The notes under the pieces were generated by a model. The model did no database searches, was not told the DNA's origin, and saw only the letters and a program-made list of their open reading frames with translations. From Powellomyces hirtus (lineage: Eukaryota; Chytridiomycota; Chytridiomycetes; Spizellomycetales; Powellomycetaceae): a DNA stretch of 64,000 nt. Below, one piece after another: positions 31,414 to 41,652 of this stretch. Location of the stretch: assembly GCA_025526995.1 (NCBI GenBank), contig JAHLKG010000013.1, positions 310,001-374,000 of the forward strand. The letters run 5' to 3'. The translations under genes were made by a program, and so were the position numbers. Every line of letters begins with the position of its first letter. Positions within the stretch are counted from its first letter, which is position 1.

Positions 31414-32285
31414 ATGATGCGTGCTCCCGCCATCTTCCTCCCGCATGGCGGTGGTCCTATGCCAGTGAGTTTGCATTCTGACCATTCAAAGGCTCATATT
31501 GGTTCTCACTACATTCCCAGTTGCTAAATGACCCCGGGCACAAAGAGCTGATAGAGTTCTTGAAAGGCAAAGCGCGCACGTACTTCAACCCTCGTCCAAA
31601 AGCCATTGTCGTCGTCACAGCCCACTGGGAAGAAACCCAGCCGCGCGTCTCGAGCGTCACAACAAACAAGCTTTACTATGATTACGGAGGTTTCCCTCCT
31701 GAAACCTACAACATCGACTTCCCGGCAAAAGGCGACCCACAAGTTGCTGCCCGAGTTGTCGAGGCCCTGAGGAATGCTGGCATTCAGGCATTCACGGACG
31801 GTTCCCGTGGATGGGACCACGGCGTGTTTGTGCCGCTGAAGCTCCTGTTGGAGGACTATGAGACCCCGATAGTGGCCATGAGCGTGTGCTTGTCTCAAGA
31901 CGCTGCGGAACACTACAAAATCGGTAAGGCACTTGCGTCACTACGTGACGAAGGAATTGCGATCGTTGGAAGTGGAATGTCGTTCCACAATTTTGCCGAG
32001 TTTCGTAGAACTTGGAGTGCCCCAGCCGACGCGAAACTCCCGACTATCAACGAGCCTTTTGACGACGCCTTGACAGCGGCCTGTGCCATCAAGGATGCCG
32101 ACGAGAGGGGAAAAAGCTTTGCCGCCTGGGATAGCATGCCTGGTGCCAGAAATGCGCATCCAATCCGGCAAGCAGAGCATTTCATGCCGTTAGTTGTAGT
32201 CGCCGGTGCCGGAGGTGACGACACGGGCAAGAAAATCTTGGAGTGGGACATGCGGGGTTGCAAGCAGTCCGCCTGGGTTTGGTAG
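31414..32285 (+). CDS. 4,5-DOPA extradiol dioxygenase-like (LigB family)
   Basis: Two exons, 31414-31464 and 31521-32285, give 271 residues, the usual size of the DODA/YgiD family. Conserved metal and active-site histidines lie in the expected places: LPHGGGPMP at the N-terminus, VVVTAHWE, RGWDHGVFVPLKLL, and GSGMSFHN. The family holds one Fe(II) or Zn ion and cleaves catecholic rings with O2; plant and fungal members act on DOPA in betalain-type pathways, while many microbial homologues have unknown substrates. Cytosolic, with no targeting signal. The substrate here cannot be told from sequence. The intron falls right after the first His-containing loop. An upstream ATG directly precedes the chosen one's second Met (MM), so the start could be either. 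Confidence 0.9.
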
Positions 32286-32614
32286 TCGAGAGAGCAGCCA
32301 CAATCAGGAGTCGCTCCCGAAGCATGACTGGCGGATACAGCAAACCTGTTTTTCACATCACATGCTTTCAATCTAAATTTTGTTTACAAAACATTTAAAT
32401 AGCCTTCATAAAACAATACATCTAAATAGCCATCCATAAACGTTCATACTTGGCTACGAAATTGGCTGCTCTACAGTGTATCAGTGTTTGTTTACCTCCG
32501 GTTGGCATCCCGCGCCAAGGGTTTACAGCAATGGGCGGGTGGACGCAACTCTCTTTACTACACGTTGTCTTGAGTTGAAGCACCCGTTTTGAGGGACCGT
32601 TCGTTTGCCCATTC
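32286..32614. other. Convergent 3' intergenic region
   Basis: Between the DODA-type gene (+) and uridine kinase (-). Contains a loose AT-rich repeat (ATTTAAATAGCC / ATCTAAATAGCC near 32390-32430). No gene seen. Confidence 0.5.
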
Positions 32615-33830
32615 TTACTGAGGAAGTGAGCCAAACTTGTCCACGCCTCGCGCTAGCGCCGCAACCGTAGTAGACGAGCGGACATCGATTTTGGCCTGCT
32701 CCACCTCAGCAGCCTGTGAACCGCGCTCCTCCAGAATGTCGACAATGTGTTGCGTCAAAAGGTCGATGGCGATGGTGTTCTCTTCACCTCGTGGAATGAT
32801 CACATCCGCAAATTTCTTGGACTACGAAGAGGCAACGCGTCAATCATCTCTCAGATCGGTGCTCCATAATCTTCCCACGGCAAAACGAAAACGCTTCGGG
32901 ATTTCAGGCCAGTTGAGGGTCCCATACCGGAAGGATAAAGTCCTCGAAAGAGGGTTTCACATATTTGAGGTACGACTGCAGCACCGTCTCCAAATTCCTT
33001 TCATAGCGAACTTCCGTATCCCGTACCACTAGGTTGATAGATGGTCAATACAGAGCTATGGTATTCCGTCAGAAGTGCTCCGATGATTCTCTCCTCTACC
33101 TTGTCGTGCAAGCCGAACGTCGCTATCCACATCCACAAACACCCTCAGATTGAGCGCATCCCTGACCCTTCGTTTGTACAGCATGAAAATGCCCGAAAAG
33201 ATGACTACGTCTGGTCTGTCAATACGGACGGTCTTTGCGAGACTAGACGGGGAGTCGAGGTCAGAAGGCTTGTCACTGACGCGTCCATCGTGATGCCACC
33301 CACCGCTTGTTGTTCTGGAAATCGTATTGTGGGATATCTGCTGGCCTTCCATGCAGGATGTCCTCCAAGCACTCCTCCAGCAACGCGAAGTCCACAGCAT
33401 TTGGGTGGTCTGTAACAAGTAAAAGGCAGCCACCAGTGAGTCGTTGAATGGAGCGACTAAGCTTCATTTGATCACATACCAAAGTTGTAAGTGCCGGCAT
33501 CCGCGGATGCGGCGTCATCTCCACTGAGTTCCCGGTAGAAATCCTCCATTCTGAGCAGAGAATATTGAGCACCCACCATGGCATGCGACGAACATCCGGA
33601 GCACGTTCAACCCACTTGATGATGACGACTTTGACGCCAATGCTCGAGTCCCGCTCCAGCAGTCTGTCCATGATCATCTGGCACACTGTCTGCTTTCCGC
33701 TAGACGCACCGCCCGCCACGCCAATAACAAATGGTGTCCCCCGTTCGCTTGGGTTCTTTGGCAGCAGGGAGAACTCACTCAAGGAGGTACACGACGAAGA
33801 AGTTTCGAGAGTTCCCACCCTCTCAAGCAT
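32615..33830 (-). CDS. Uridine/cytidine kinase
   Basis: Minus-strand multi-exon gene, ATG at 33830 to stop at 32615. The P-loop is [20 protein letters not shown], with Gln where most uridine kinases have Thr after the Lys. An intron then leads to VVIIK joined to MEDFYREL, the substrate-binding Asp-Phe-Tyr region. Next come [48 protein letters not shown] and [15 protein letters not shown], then [31 protein letters not shown], and [20 protein letters not shown]. All these are uridine-cytidine kinase landmarks. The enzyme phosphorylates uridine/cytidine to UMP/CMP in pyrimidine salvage. The Thr-to-Gln change in the P-loop (GKQT) still leaves a hydroxyl residue one position later. The N-terminal ~35 residues are Ser-rich, and an additional upstream exon cannot be excluded because the minus frame continues into 33850-34078. 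Confidence 0.88.
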
Positions 33831-34692
33831 TGGTCTATCTGTTCGATGGCAAACAAGACCTTGAGGAAGGTTGTTCTCGCCAAGGTGTGCCCGCCGAGGT
33901 GCTCCTTACCCGCCATTCTGGAATCTAAAGAGGCACGCGAACGCGACGAAGAGCGAGAGGAGTTGCCAGAGCGCGGGGACCTTGAAGATAAGTGGGAGAA
34001 GAAGCGGCCGATGGAGGAAGGCATCCAAACGTTAGGCAAGGATGATGAGAGCAAACGGGAGTAGAATTTGGAATGCAAAAAGGGAGTGCAAGGTCGACGG
34101 GGATTGATTCCTTACACGAAAACTACACATACTACATTCGGTGTCTACCTCCGATATGGTTCCAGCCATTGCGCAGCACGACGACATCTCCCTCAATGGA
34201 TTTAACAGTCAAAGAGGACAGGCGGCCATGGGATCTGACGTTCAGAATGAGGTCAACAAGAAAGCGGTTATGTTTGGAGACTTGGATACATAGCCCAACT
34301 TGGGCACCAACTCCAAGCGAGTGCTTTGAGAATACAGCGTCGACCGATACATGTCTGGCTTTTGTATAAGGGAGCTTGACAAGAGATGGAAAGCAACGAG
34401 GAGACCTTTGAGTATCATCAACTCCTCACAGGTTTGCTGCTATTCATTGATGTTTCAACATCAATTGAGAATTGGGATCTTGCAGGTCGGCCAGCAGAAG
34501 TGTGGCTTTTGGTAGTAATCGCATTCTGGACATGAGTGGCGCAGCGCTTATCACATCCATCCCTCCGCACACCGCGTTCTTTGGACCCTGTAGCAGTTTT
34601 CGCTTGATAGAATCACCGCATGAACTGTTTTCTTCATTTATCTCCGGTCGCTACACAAGACAGCATTGGCAAAAACTAACCACAAAATAATC
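33831..34692. other. Intergenic with a possible unrecognised minus-strand gene
   Basis: Between uridine kinase (-) and SPAG16 (+). A minus-strand frame about 34420-34135 is open and reads like real protein (for example HVSVDAVFSKHSLGVGAQVG and FLVDLILNVRSHGRLSSLTV). An ATG at 34560 (MDVISAAPLMSRMRLL) could start it. I recognise no family, and the connecting splice is unclear. Confidence 0.3.
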
Positions 34693-37364
34693 ATGAGTGT
34701 AGCAACCGCAACAGCGTTCTCCACTCCGCTTCCGAAACCGACAACATCATCGTCCGACCCATTGGCACCAGAAACTGACGGTCGAAGCTCCTACTTTTTG
34801 GAGCCAGCTGCCTTGATCCCGGATCCGGAAGATGACGACCTTGAATACGAGGAAGTACAAGTTGAGGAGTTTGAGGAGGAAGAGGAGGATGGCGAGGAGA
34901 CACTTGAGCGCGCTGTGCGCAGGATGAACGAGGGGCGGTTTTTCGGAGGTGGGCGCAAGCTTTGATAAATTGAAACGCTGATAGTGGGAGCAAGATCGTG
35001 ACAAATCTATCCAACAATTTCCACCACAGTGGCTGCGGAGCCAGCCGTCAAGACAGAGGAAACACCTGTTGCCAAACTCACCAAACGCCCAGAAGTTATT
35101 GATGACTACATTCGAAACTGGCTGTCAAGCAAGGGTCTCGTTCGGTCGCTGGATGCTTTCCAGGTTGGGTTTGACTTTGTCCACCGCCAAAGTCGCGAAT
35201 GCGAAAGACCGGCGACTGATTTCTTGAACCGTCAGAATGAATGGTACGAGTTCCAACAACGCGGAAAGCTGAGTGAAGAAGACATCACTACCGTTCCCGA
35301 CGTATACCAGCGGAATCAAGAGTTAGCTGACGCTCTACAAAAATTGCGCGTGGATGTAGAAAATTACAAAGACATAGCCAGGTATTACTCCGGATCACTA
35401 TGTACGCGGAAGTCTACACTTAACTTGTCCGCTGATGCTATACACAACAGCAAAGCACGATCCACGTATGACAAACTGAGAAAGGAACGCGACTTTCATC
35501 GAATGCATCACAAGCGGGTGGTGCAAGAGAAAAATCGTTTGATAGGGGACATTAAACGGTTAAAGAAGCACTATGAAGGGTATGAACCCATGGTCAAAGC
35601 TCTGCAGATGAAATATGAGGTTGCCATGAAGGAGAAGATGTTGATGCGGCTGGAACGGGATCGATTGGCCGGGAAGGTACGCAGCGAGTTGAGTGGGGCC
35701 AAGTCCAACGCGCTTAATGTTTCTTTGAGAGCTTCTATTGATTATGTGGGATGTTCCAGGTAGTCGGTTTGGAAGCGACAATGCGGGCAGAGCGCAGAAC
35801 AGGAGAAACGCCAAATGGTAAGCCAGAGTGTTTCACTCGTAAAACAGTAAAACATCCGGGACTGACCATACCCACGCAAGCAGGTCCTGTCCGAAGCAAC
35901 AGCGGAAAAGCTCGCAATGACAAAGAATCGCCCAGACCGCCAGGAGGAGGTAATCAGGCAACGACAACATCAACCAACAAAAAGCATCACACGTTACCAG
36001 CCGAAGACCGTGTGAATCCTTACACGCAGATGGACTTGCCGGCACTGAAAAACGATCGTATGAGACAAGTTCACGCAGTCAGGGCACACGACGCGGCCGT
36101 TACTTCGTAAGTACAATGCGAGAGATCTCCAAACACCCACCTTCAGTACAAACCTTGCTCCTCGCACGCTTTTGTGAGCAGAAATCATTCTGATAACTGA
36201 TCAAATGTGTAGAATGAAATTCCACCCCAAAAAGATGATTCTGGCCACCGTGTCCGACGACAAAACCTGGAAAATGTGGGCTTTTCCAACTGGAGAGCTC
36301 ATTATGAGCGGATCTGGACACAAGGATTGGATTGCAGAATGCGATTTCCACCCAAGGTGAGACATCAGATGCCTTCTACGACCCTTTGGGAGAACCACGC
36401 TGAGAGTTGAACAAATCACCAGAGGCGCACATCTGGCTACGGCGTCGGGCGATGGGACGGTAAAGCTGTGGGACTTTGCAAAAGGCTCTGTCACGGCCAC
36501 TCTCGGCGACCATACTCAGGCCGTGTGGTCCTGCGCGTTCCAAGACACGGGGGATTTCCTCGTATCCGGGTCAATGGACTACACGGCGAAGCTCTGGGAT
36601 GTGCATACGTAAGTGAGACTTGGAGACCTGCCGCCTGCGGACGTTGTTTGCAGAAACGTTGGATTGAAGTTGTCGAGGCAGCACGGTCTCATCCTTTGTC
36701 AAACGCGCAGAGCAAAGTGTCGGCAAACGTTCCGAGGACATGCAGATTCTGTGAATCACGTAGGCTTCCTGCCGTACTCGAACACCATCTTCTCGTGTTC
36801 AGGAGACAAAACAATATCCCTATGGGACGCCCGGACAGGACTTTGTTCTCAGACTCTGTACGGGCACATGAATGCGGTAAATTATGTAGCGGTGTCGCTG
36901 AGGGTAAGAAACATATGCTAGCAGAACGTCGAAGCGTTCCCACATTTTAATCAGGCTCATTTTTTTCACAAAAATCTCACAGGGAGACGCAGTTGCATCG
37001 TGTGACGCTGATGGTGTCGTAAAACTATGGGATATGCGTAATGTGTCTGAGCTGGGCAGCTTGGACTTTGGCCCTCATCCAGCAAATCGGATCTCATTCG
37101 ACCCCAACGGCACGACGCTCGCGGTCGCGAGCAACAATGGTGCCTGCAGATTGGTGGCTGTGAAAGATGGTGCTGTCTTACGTGAATGGACGGCCCATGA
37201 AGATGGATGTCAAGTTGCGATAATCGACCGACATGCTGAGTACTTGGTAACAGGTGGCAATGGTACGTAGCCTTTGCTTTCTACACTGAGAGGCAACCCA
37301 CTCGGCGGAATACTGACACTAATTGTGCGATGACATAGATGGGTCGATTCGTGTATTTCAGTGA
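34693..37364 (+). CDS. SPAG16: Axonemal central-apparatus WD40 protein SPAG16/PF20
   Basis: Nine exons (34693-34948, 35030-35676, 35760-35817, 35884-36106, 36213-36356, 36423-36608, 36711-36903, 36983-37262, 37339-37364) join in phase to 670 residues; the human protein is about 631. An acidic N-terminus is followed by the conserved coiled-coil half: RPEVIDDYIRNWLSSKGLVR, LDAFQ, and the hallmark KLRKERDFHRMHHKRVVQEK. A hydrophilic linker leads to a C-terminal WD40 propeller, with repeats ending in KMWAF, VKLWDF, AKLWDV, ISLWDA, VKLWDM and a final SIRVFQ. In Chlamydomonas and mammals PF20/SPAG16 sits in the bridge joining the two central-pair microtubules and is needed for flagellar motility. 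Its presence implies a 9+2 motile flagellum in this organism's life cycle. It appears intact. Confidence 0.95.
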
Positions 37365-37494
37365 TGCAAGGGGTATGCTAAAGTCGCTCAATCTACATAT
37401 ATGTTGCTCCTGTAGAACTACAATTCTATGTACTTAAGAAATGGTCATCCATGTGTAAGCGACCCAAGCTAGTAAGCGCCTTGGACATGAGCTT

Positions 37495-39586
37495 TCAGAC
37501 CTTCTCCGGATTGGGGGAATTGGCTGCAACAGCTGCACGGGAAGGGAGGTTTAGAGGTGCTTGCTGATCGTCTGCGGCCTCAGATCGAAATGGCAACGCA
37601 GGTTTGTCGGTACCATTGTTTGTTTTGGCCAATTCAGCTTGCACAAAGTCATCGAGCGGGAGTTTGTCAACGCTCTCCTCCTTTTCGATTGCTTTCAGAA
37701 CTTTCTTTTGCTCTTCCAGTTGCTTCTCATCTACATCTTCCGCGTTGACGAATTTGAGGCATTTACCAATGGTTCCTCGATACTTCAGGTGACCTTCAAC
37801 GATCGAACCGACATCAAAGTCCTCCACTCCATCTACTTCGACTGCTTGTAGTCCTGGGACCATGAGCTTGATGTTTGACGTCCGGTATAGAAAGCCTAGG
37901 AGCCAATCATTTGACGAATAGCCATTCACAACACGACCAGCGACGATCCGTCGAACGCCTTTCCAAAGGTCCTTGGTGCCCGGCCCGGGGAGCCCAAACA
38001 TGTACGCGTGCTCGACGATTCCATAAGCATTGCGGCGAGAAAGCTCTTCGAGGCAGTAGAAAATGACTCGAGCACCCAAAGAATATCCAATCTGAGCAAC
38101 TATTAAGGTCAGCACATCACAAGTCAATATGTTAACCCCAACCCCCTCTATACTTGAACAACCTACCAAAGTAATAGGCCGCTCCCCTTGCACCTTTTCT
38201 ATGAGAACATCAGCGAGCACAACCCCTGCTTTCTTGGCGAGCTCCATGGCATTACTCCATGGGTTGTCGACGAGCTTTCCAGCCTTGAGCAAGCCCAGCG
38301 GCCACAAAGCCGAGAACAATGATGCCAATACTGTTTGCTTGATGATTTCAGTTTTGAGATACCCAATCGCATAAGATTTCATCATCGTCGTCAGGGCACC
38401 TCCAAGGTTGTACAGCGATTCCACCTCCTAGAGAGTCTGCATCAGGCCAAAAGTTTCAAGGACGCCCGGGAATAGATGGCGTACTTACCCACTGCAAGGC
38501 TTGTACATCACCCACGCCGTCAATAACCGTCCATGGTGCTGTCACGTCTTCTTTTCGATTCAGCCATCCTGTGACACACAGGGTGAGGTGAAGTCGCTGA
38601 TTTACGCGTAGAGGCTTGAAATCAAAATCTGAGACTTCTTTAGTGCGATTGGCGACCATCTTACTGGACACATCTATCCATGGGAAGCTCTTAGTTACAA
38701 AACCGCTGTTGGAATGTCCGTTTCGATGAAACACTTACGGCCACCATAAGCCCCAAACAGAGATCCTACGATCATCCCACTGCTTGCTAGACCTCCGACC
38801 ATCATCCCGGCCGCGGTGCTCCCAAGCCCCACTGCGCCCAACAGCGTGGCAAACCCAGCCCCAACAAGGGGCGCCGCAAGTCCACCGGTAATTCCAATCA
38901 CAGCGCCACCTGCCAGCGCGGCAAGACCAATCTTGAAGTTCCTCATTCCGCGTCCACTTTCTTCGCGCTTGCCGGCGGCCGCTTTTGTCTCTTTCAAGAC
39001 TTCCTCCGGATGCTTTAGAATTTGATCTACCGACTCCTCGTAGTCTGAGGGGAAAGGCAAGGCTAGGGACTCTGCCAACTTGCGTAGGAGCACACGCGTC
39101 CTGGCATCATATCGTTTTGACGTCGTAAGGACGAGCAAAAGGAACGTGCGAAGCAACGACGCCCGCGACGCAGGGGGGAGCAATTGCAAGGTTCCCGATC
39201 CAACAATAGGCTCCAATGCCACGACTTCCTTTTCTATCGCCTGCTCGATGGAAGGATGGTCTAATATATCAAGCAGGGCAGTCAGTCGACGGAACGACTT
39301 TGCAGCCACGGCCAGCCGCATAGCAATAAAGTCAAGCACCTTTCTTGTCTTTCTCAAGGATGCCCACCCATACAACGTCGAGTATATCTTGAGCCCAAGT
39401 GTCAAAGCCTTTAAGGGCTTGGCGCCCTTCCTCTGTCACTCCAGGAGGCTTGAAGACAGAGAGGACCTTTGTCGTCAATCCATCTTTCTGACACGCGGGG
39501 AGCATTGCGCACCGCATTTGAGCGGCGGAATACAAGCAGCTATCGTAGAAGAGCTGAGCATGTTCTGGAGAAAGCGGATGAGCCAT
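37495..39586 (-). CDS. TMCO4/DUF726-family membrane alpha/beta-hydrolase-like protein
   Basis: Minus-strand multi-exon gene with ATG at 39586 (MAHPLSPEHAQLFYDSC) and stop at 37495. The middle has a glycine-rich hydrophobic region, FKIGLAALAGGAVIGITGGL then APLVGAGFATLLGAVGLGS, the membrane-spanning signature of the DUF726/TMCO4 family. After it come VSGWLNRKEDV and DVQALQWE, then IGYSLGARVIFYCLEELSRR with a GxSxG-like nucleophile elbow (GYSLG), and VNGYSSNDWLLGFLYR with the expected acid residue. The C-terminal tail is charged and disordered. The family includes yeast Mil1/Yfl034w, which has been linked to AP-1/clathrin membranes; enzymatic activity is unproven. One N-terminal junction (39332-39500) is ambiguous: two frames overlap there and the best intron I can draw is only 58 bp. 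Confidence 0.85.
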
Positions 39587-39888
39587 GATTGTCCCGTTCC
39601 GTTATAGCACGAATTTGGATTTCAAACGAGCGAAGGCACTGCGACATGATGGAGCGCGATATGGTACGGTGAGTTGACGTCAGGTCCCCTGCTGCGGAAG
39701 GCGCAGCCCAACGTGCGCGCTGTTCCCTTTTTTTCCCATTGGCGGCCGTTGACGGAAATGTTCGTCGCTCAGTGCTCCCCTGGGCGCTCGTGAGGTATCG
39801 GGGAAGTTTTGAAGTCCTTGTTTTACTTGACAAGACCTGCCTTGGACTTGCAGCCGAAAAGTGTAACGGTCATCATGAGACGATAAAG

Positions 39889-41652
39889 ATGGCCTATATT
39901 TTCAAATGTCACATTGCGGACATCTTGTCTGAGTTGACCAAGGTCGATAGGGAGTCGCTCTTGCCTCTGATATTCCAACCCAGCGCGGTCGATCGCGGAC
40001 AGTTTACCCTCAGTGTCTTCAAGCTTCTGCCGCTACTGCAGAAATGCTCAAAACAGGCACTCTCGCTTCCCATCAAAGCTACGCCGGAAGAGTGTGCCAA
40101 GCGTTTATTAGAAATGTGGCCGCGTCCTGACGAACAAGGCCTGGTCGAGAGCGTTACGTGTGAGGCCGCTCGCTTGGGCTTCCATGTTTCCAAGCTTGCC
40201 TTTTTCAAGATAGTCTTTGCCGAAGCAGCATCTGGCTTGCTATTTACTTTGCGCAGCAGCGATCTGTGCAAACCAATTGCAGATGCACAAAGCGCCGGTG
40301 CAATCAAAGTAGTTGTGGAATTTGAGCTTCCGGCTCCTGGACAGGAGTTTGACTCAATGCATTGGCGGTCCCTCTGCATGGCCGACTTCCAAGTGCGCGC
40401 GTGCCGAGCACAAGGGATGGATGTGACAAGTCGATGTCGAGTTGATCTGCACTTGCCTGGGACCGGCGTGATGCTACTTGCGCTCAAGCTTCACTCACAG
40501 ACGCTGGCGATCAAGCTCCACTCCCAGAGAGACTGCGAATGTTCCATCCGACGTCTGAGAGAAATTTACCAAAAAACTCTTTCTCGCACGGTGAATGATT
40601 CTAAACTCTCACAAGAAGCTGCTTCTCTCAAACAGGATCTATTAGCCGGCGCATCTGATGTGATGTCTCGTTGGTTGGAATTATGGCGGGTTTGGATCGA
40701 AAGCATTGCCCCGGGACTGGACAAGATGGGATTTAACCTTGAGTTAAAAACGGACGAGCTGGCGCCGTTTGCGGAACTTCTGTCGCGGTTAGAGGAAGCG
40801 GGCATCCTCGATGGGTTGAAGATCGCAGATCTCACAGAATGGAAACTTGGGACAGTCTCTCTCTGGTCCGATGGTCCCACGCGGGCGCTTTTGGACTTGG
40901 CGGCTGCGGTACGTCGTTCGCATGCCGGCATCTCGAAAACGTACATTGTTGGCCCAAAAGGGCGCGAGTACGCGACGAAGCAAACGCAAAGGCTTGTCGC
41001 TATCGTCATTCCAAACAACCCAGTGGAAATTATCGAAATCCAGGTCGGAAAAATTGAAGGACTGGCTGCTGTTTCGTCGCCTACCATGCACCTTGATATT
41101 GCGCGGCTGCACATGCAGCGGATCGCTTCCGCAAAGGCAGCTACGCTGGATGATCGCACAGATGAGCATCACGACTCATCAGAAAGCATTGGTAGAGCTG
41201 CGCTGTTGGTGCAAATCCATCTCAGCCGTCGCTTCAATGACTTCACGTTTGACTGGCGGCGTATCACTGATGACGGTGGCAACAATGGCATTTACATGCA
41301 GTACACCCACGCTCGCCTCTCCGGGATCATCGCAAATGTCGATCTCACATCCCATCTGATGCCAATGGACTTCACACCGCTTCTGTTGACTCCTGCTGCA
41401 TACGAACTTGCGGTGCTCATTTCTCGGTACCCGTACGTTCTTCACTCGGCAGTAACTGCGTCCGAACCGTCCATACTCGCATCGTACCTACTAAGGCTAT
41501 GCCACGCAACAACAAGCAGTCTCGGTCATCTGCGCGTCAAAGACATGCAGCGCTCAATCCAGCTACCACGAGCAGAGTTGATGATAGCATTACGTTCCGT
41601 GATAAAATGGGGATTGAGATGGATTGGTGTCCAAGAGGTCAACCGCATGTAA
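39889..41652 (+). CDS. Arginyl-tRNA synthetase-derived protein lacking HIGH (DALRD3-like)
   Basis: An intronless 587-residue frame, starting at the first in-frame ATG at 39889. The C-terminus is a convincing class-Ia ArgRS anticodon-binding DALR domain: FDWRRITDDGGNNGIYMQYT, HARLSGI, ELAVLISRYPYVL, SILASYLLRLC, AELMIALRSVIKWGLRWIGV and the family-typical ending VNRM. The central part aligns by eye with an ArgRS core (SDGPTRALLDLAAAVRR for the DG-S-Y-TRD-AAA region), but catalytic motifs are gone. Where ArgRS has VEFSSPN..KPFHAGHLRS, this reads VEFELPAPGQEFDSMHWRSL, so the HIGH motif is absent, and no MSTR/KMSKS-like loop follows (KIEGLAAVSSP instead). It is therefore probably not an aminoacylating enzyme. 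Animal DALRD3 is a comparable ArgRS-derived cofactor that binds tRNA-Arg for m3C32 methylation by METTL2; a similar tRNA-Arg role here is inference. Confidence 0.75.
   Translation: MAYIFKCHIADILSELTKVDRESLLPLIFQPSAVDRGQFTLSVFKLLPLLQKCSKQALSLPIKATPEECAKRLLEMWPRPDEQGLVESVTCEAARLGFHVSKLAFFKIVFAEAASGLLFTLRSSDLCKPIADAQSAGAIKVVVEFELPAPGQEFDSMHWRSLCMADFQVRACRAQGMDVTSRCRVDLHLPGTGVMLLALKLHSQTLAIKLHSQRDCECSIRRLREIYQKTLSRTVNDSKLSQEAASLKQDLLAGASDVMSRWLELWRVWIESIAPGLDKMGFNLELKTDELAPFAELLSRLEEAGILDGLKIADLTEWKLGTVSLWSDGPTRALLDLAAAVRRSHAGISKTYIVGPKGREYATKQTQRLVAIVIPNNPVEIIEIQVGKIEGLAAVSSPTMHLDIARLHMQRIASAKAATLDDRTDEHHDSSESIGRAALLVQIHLSRRFNDFTFDWRRITDDGGNNGIYMQYTHARLSGIIANVDLTSHLMPMDFTPLLLTPAAYELAVLISRYPYVLHSAVTASEPSILASYLLRLCHATTSSLGHLRVKDMQRSIQLPRAELMIALRSVIKWGLRWIGVQEVNRM

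Noticed and set aside
34480..34560. CPECDYYQKPHFCWPTC, zinc-finger-like text resembling mitochondrial L32
   Set aside because: The frame is short with flanking stops, and the basic L32 N-terminus is absent nearby.
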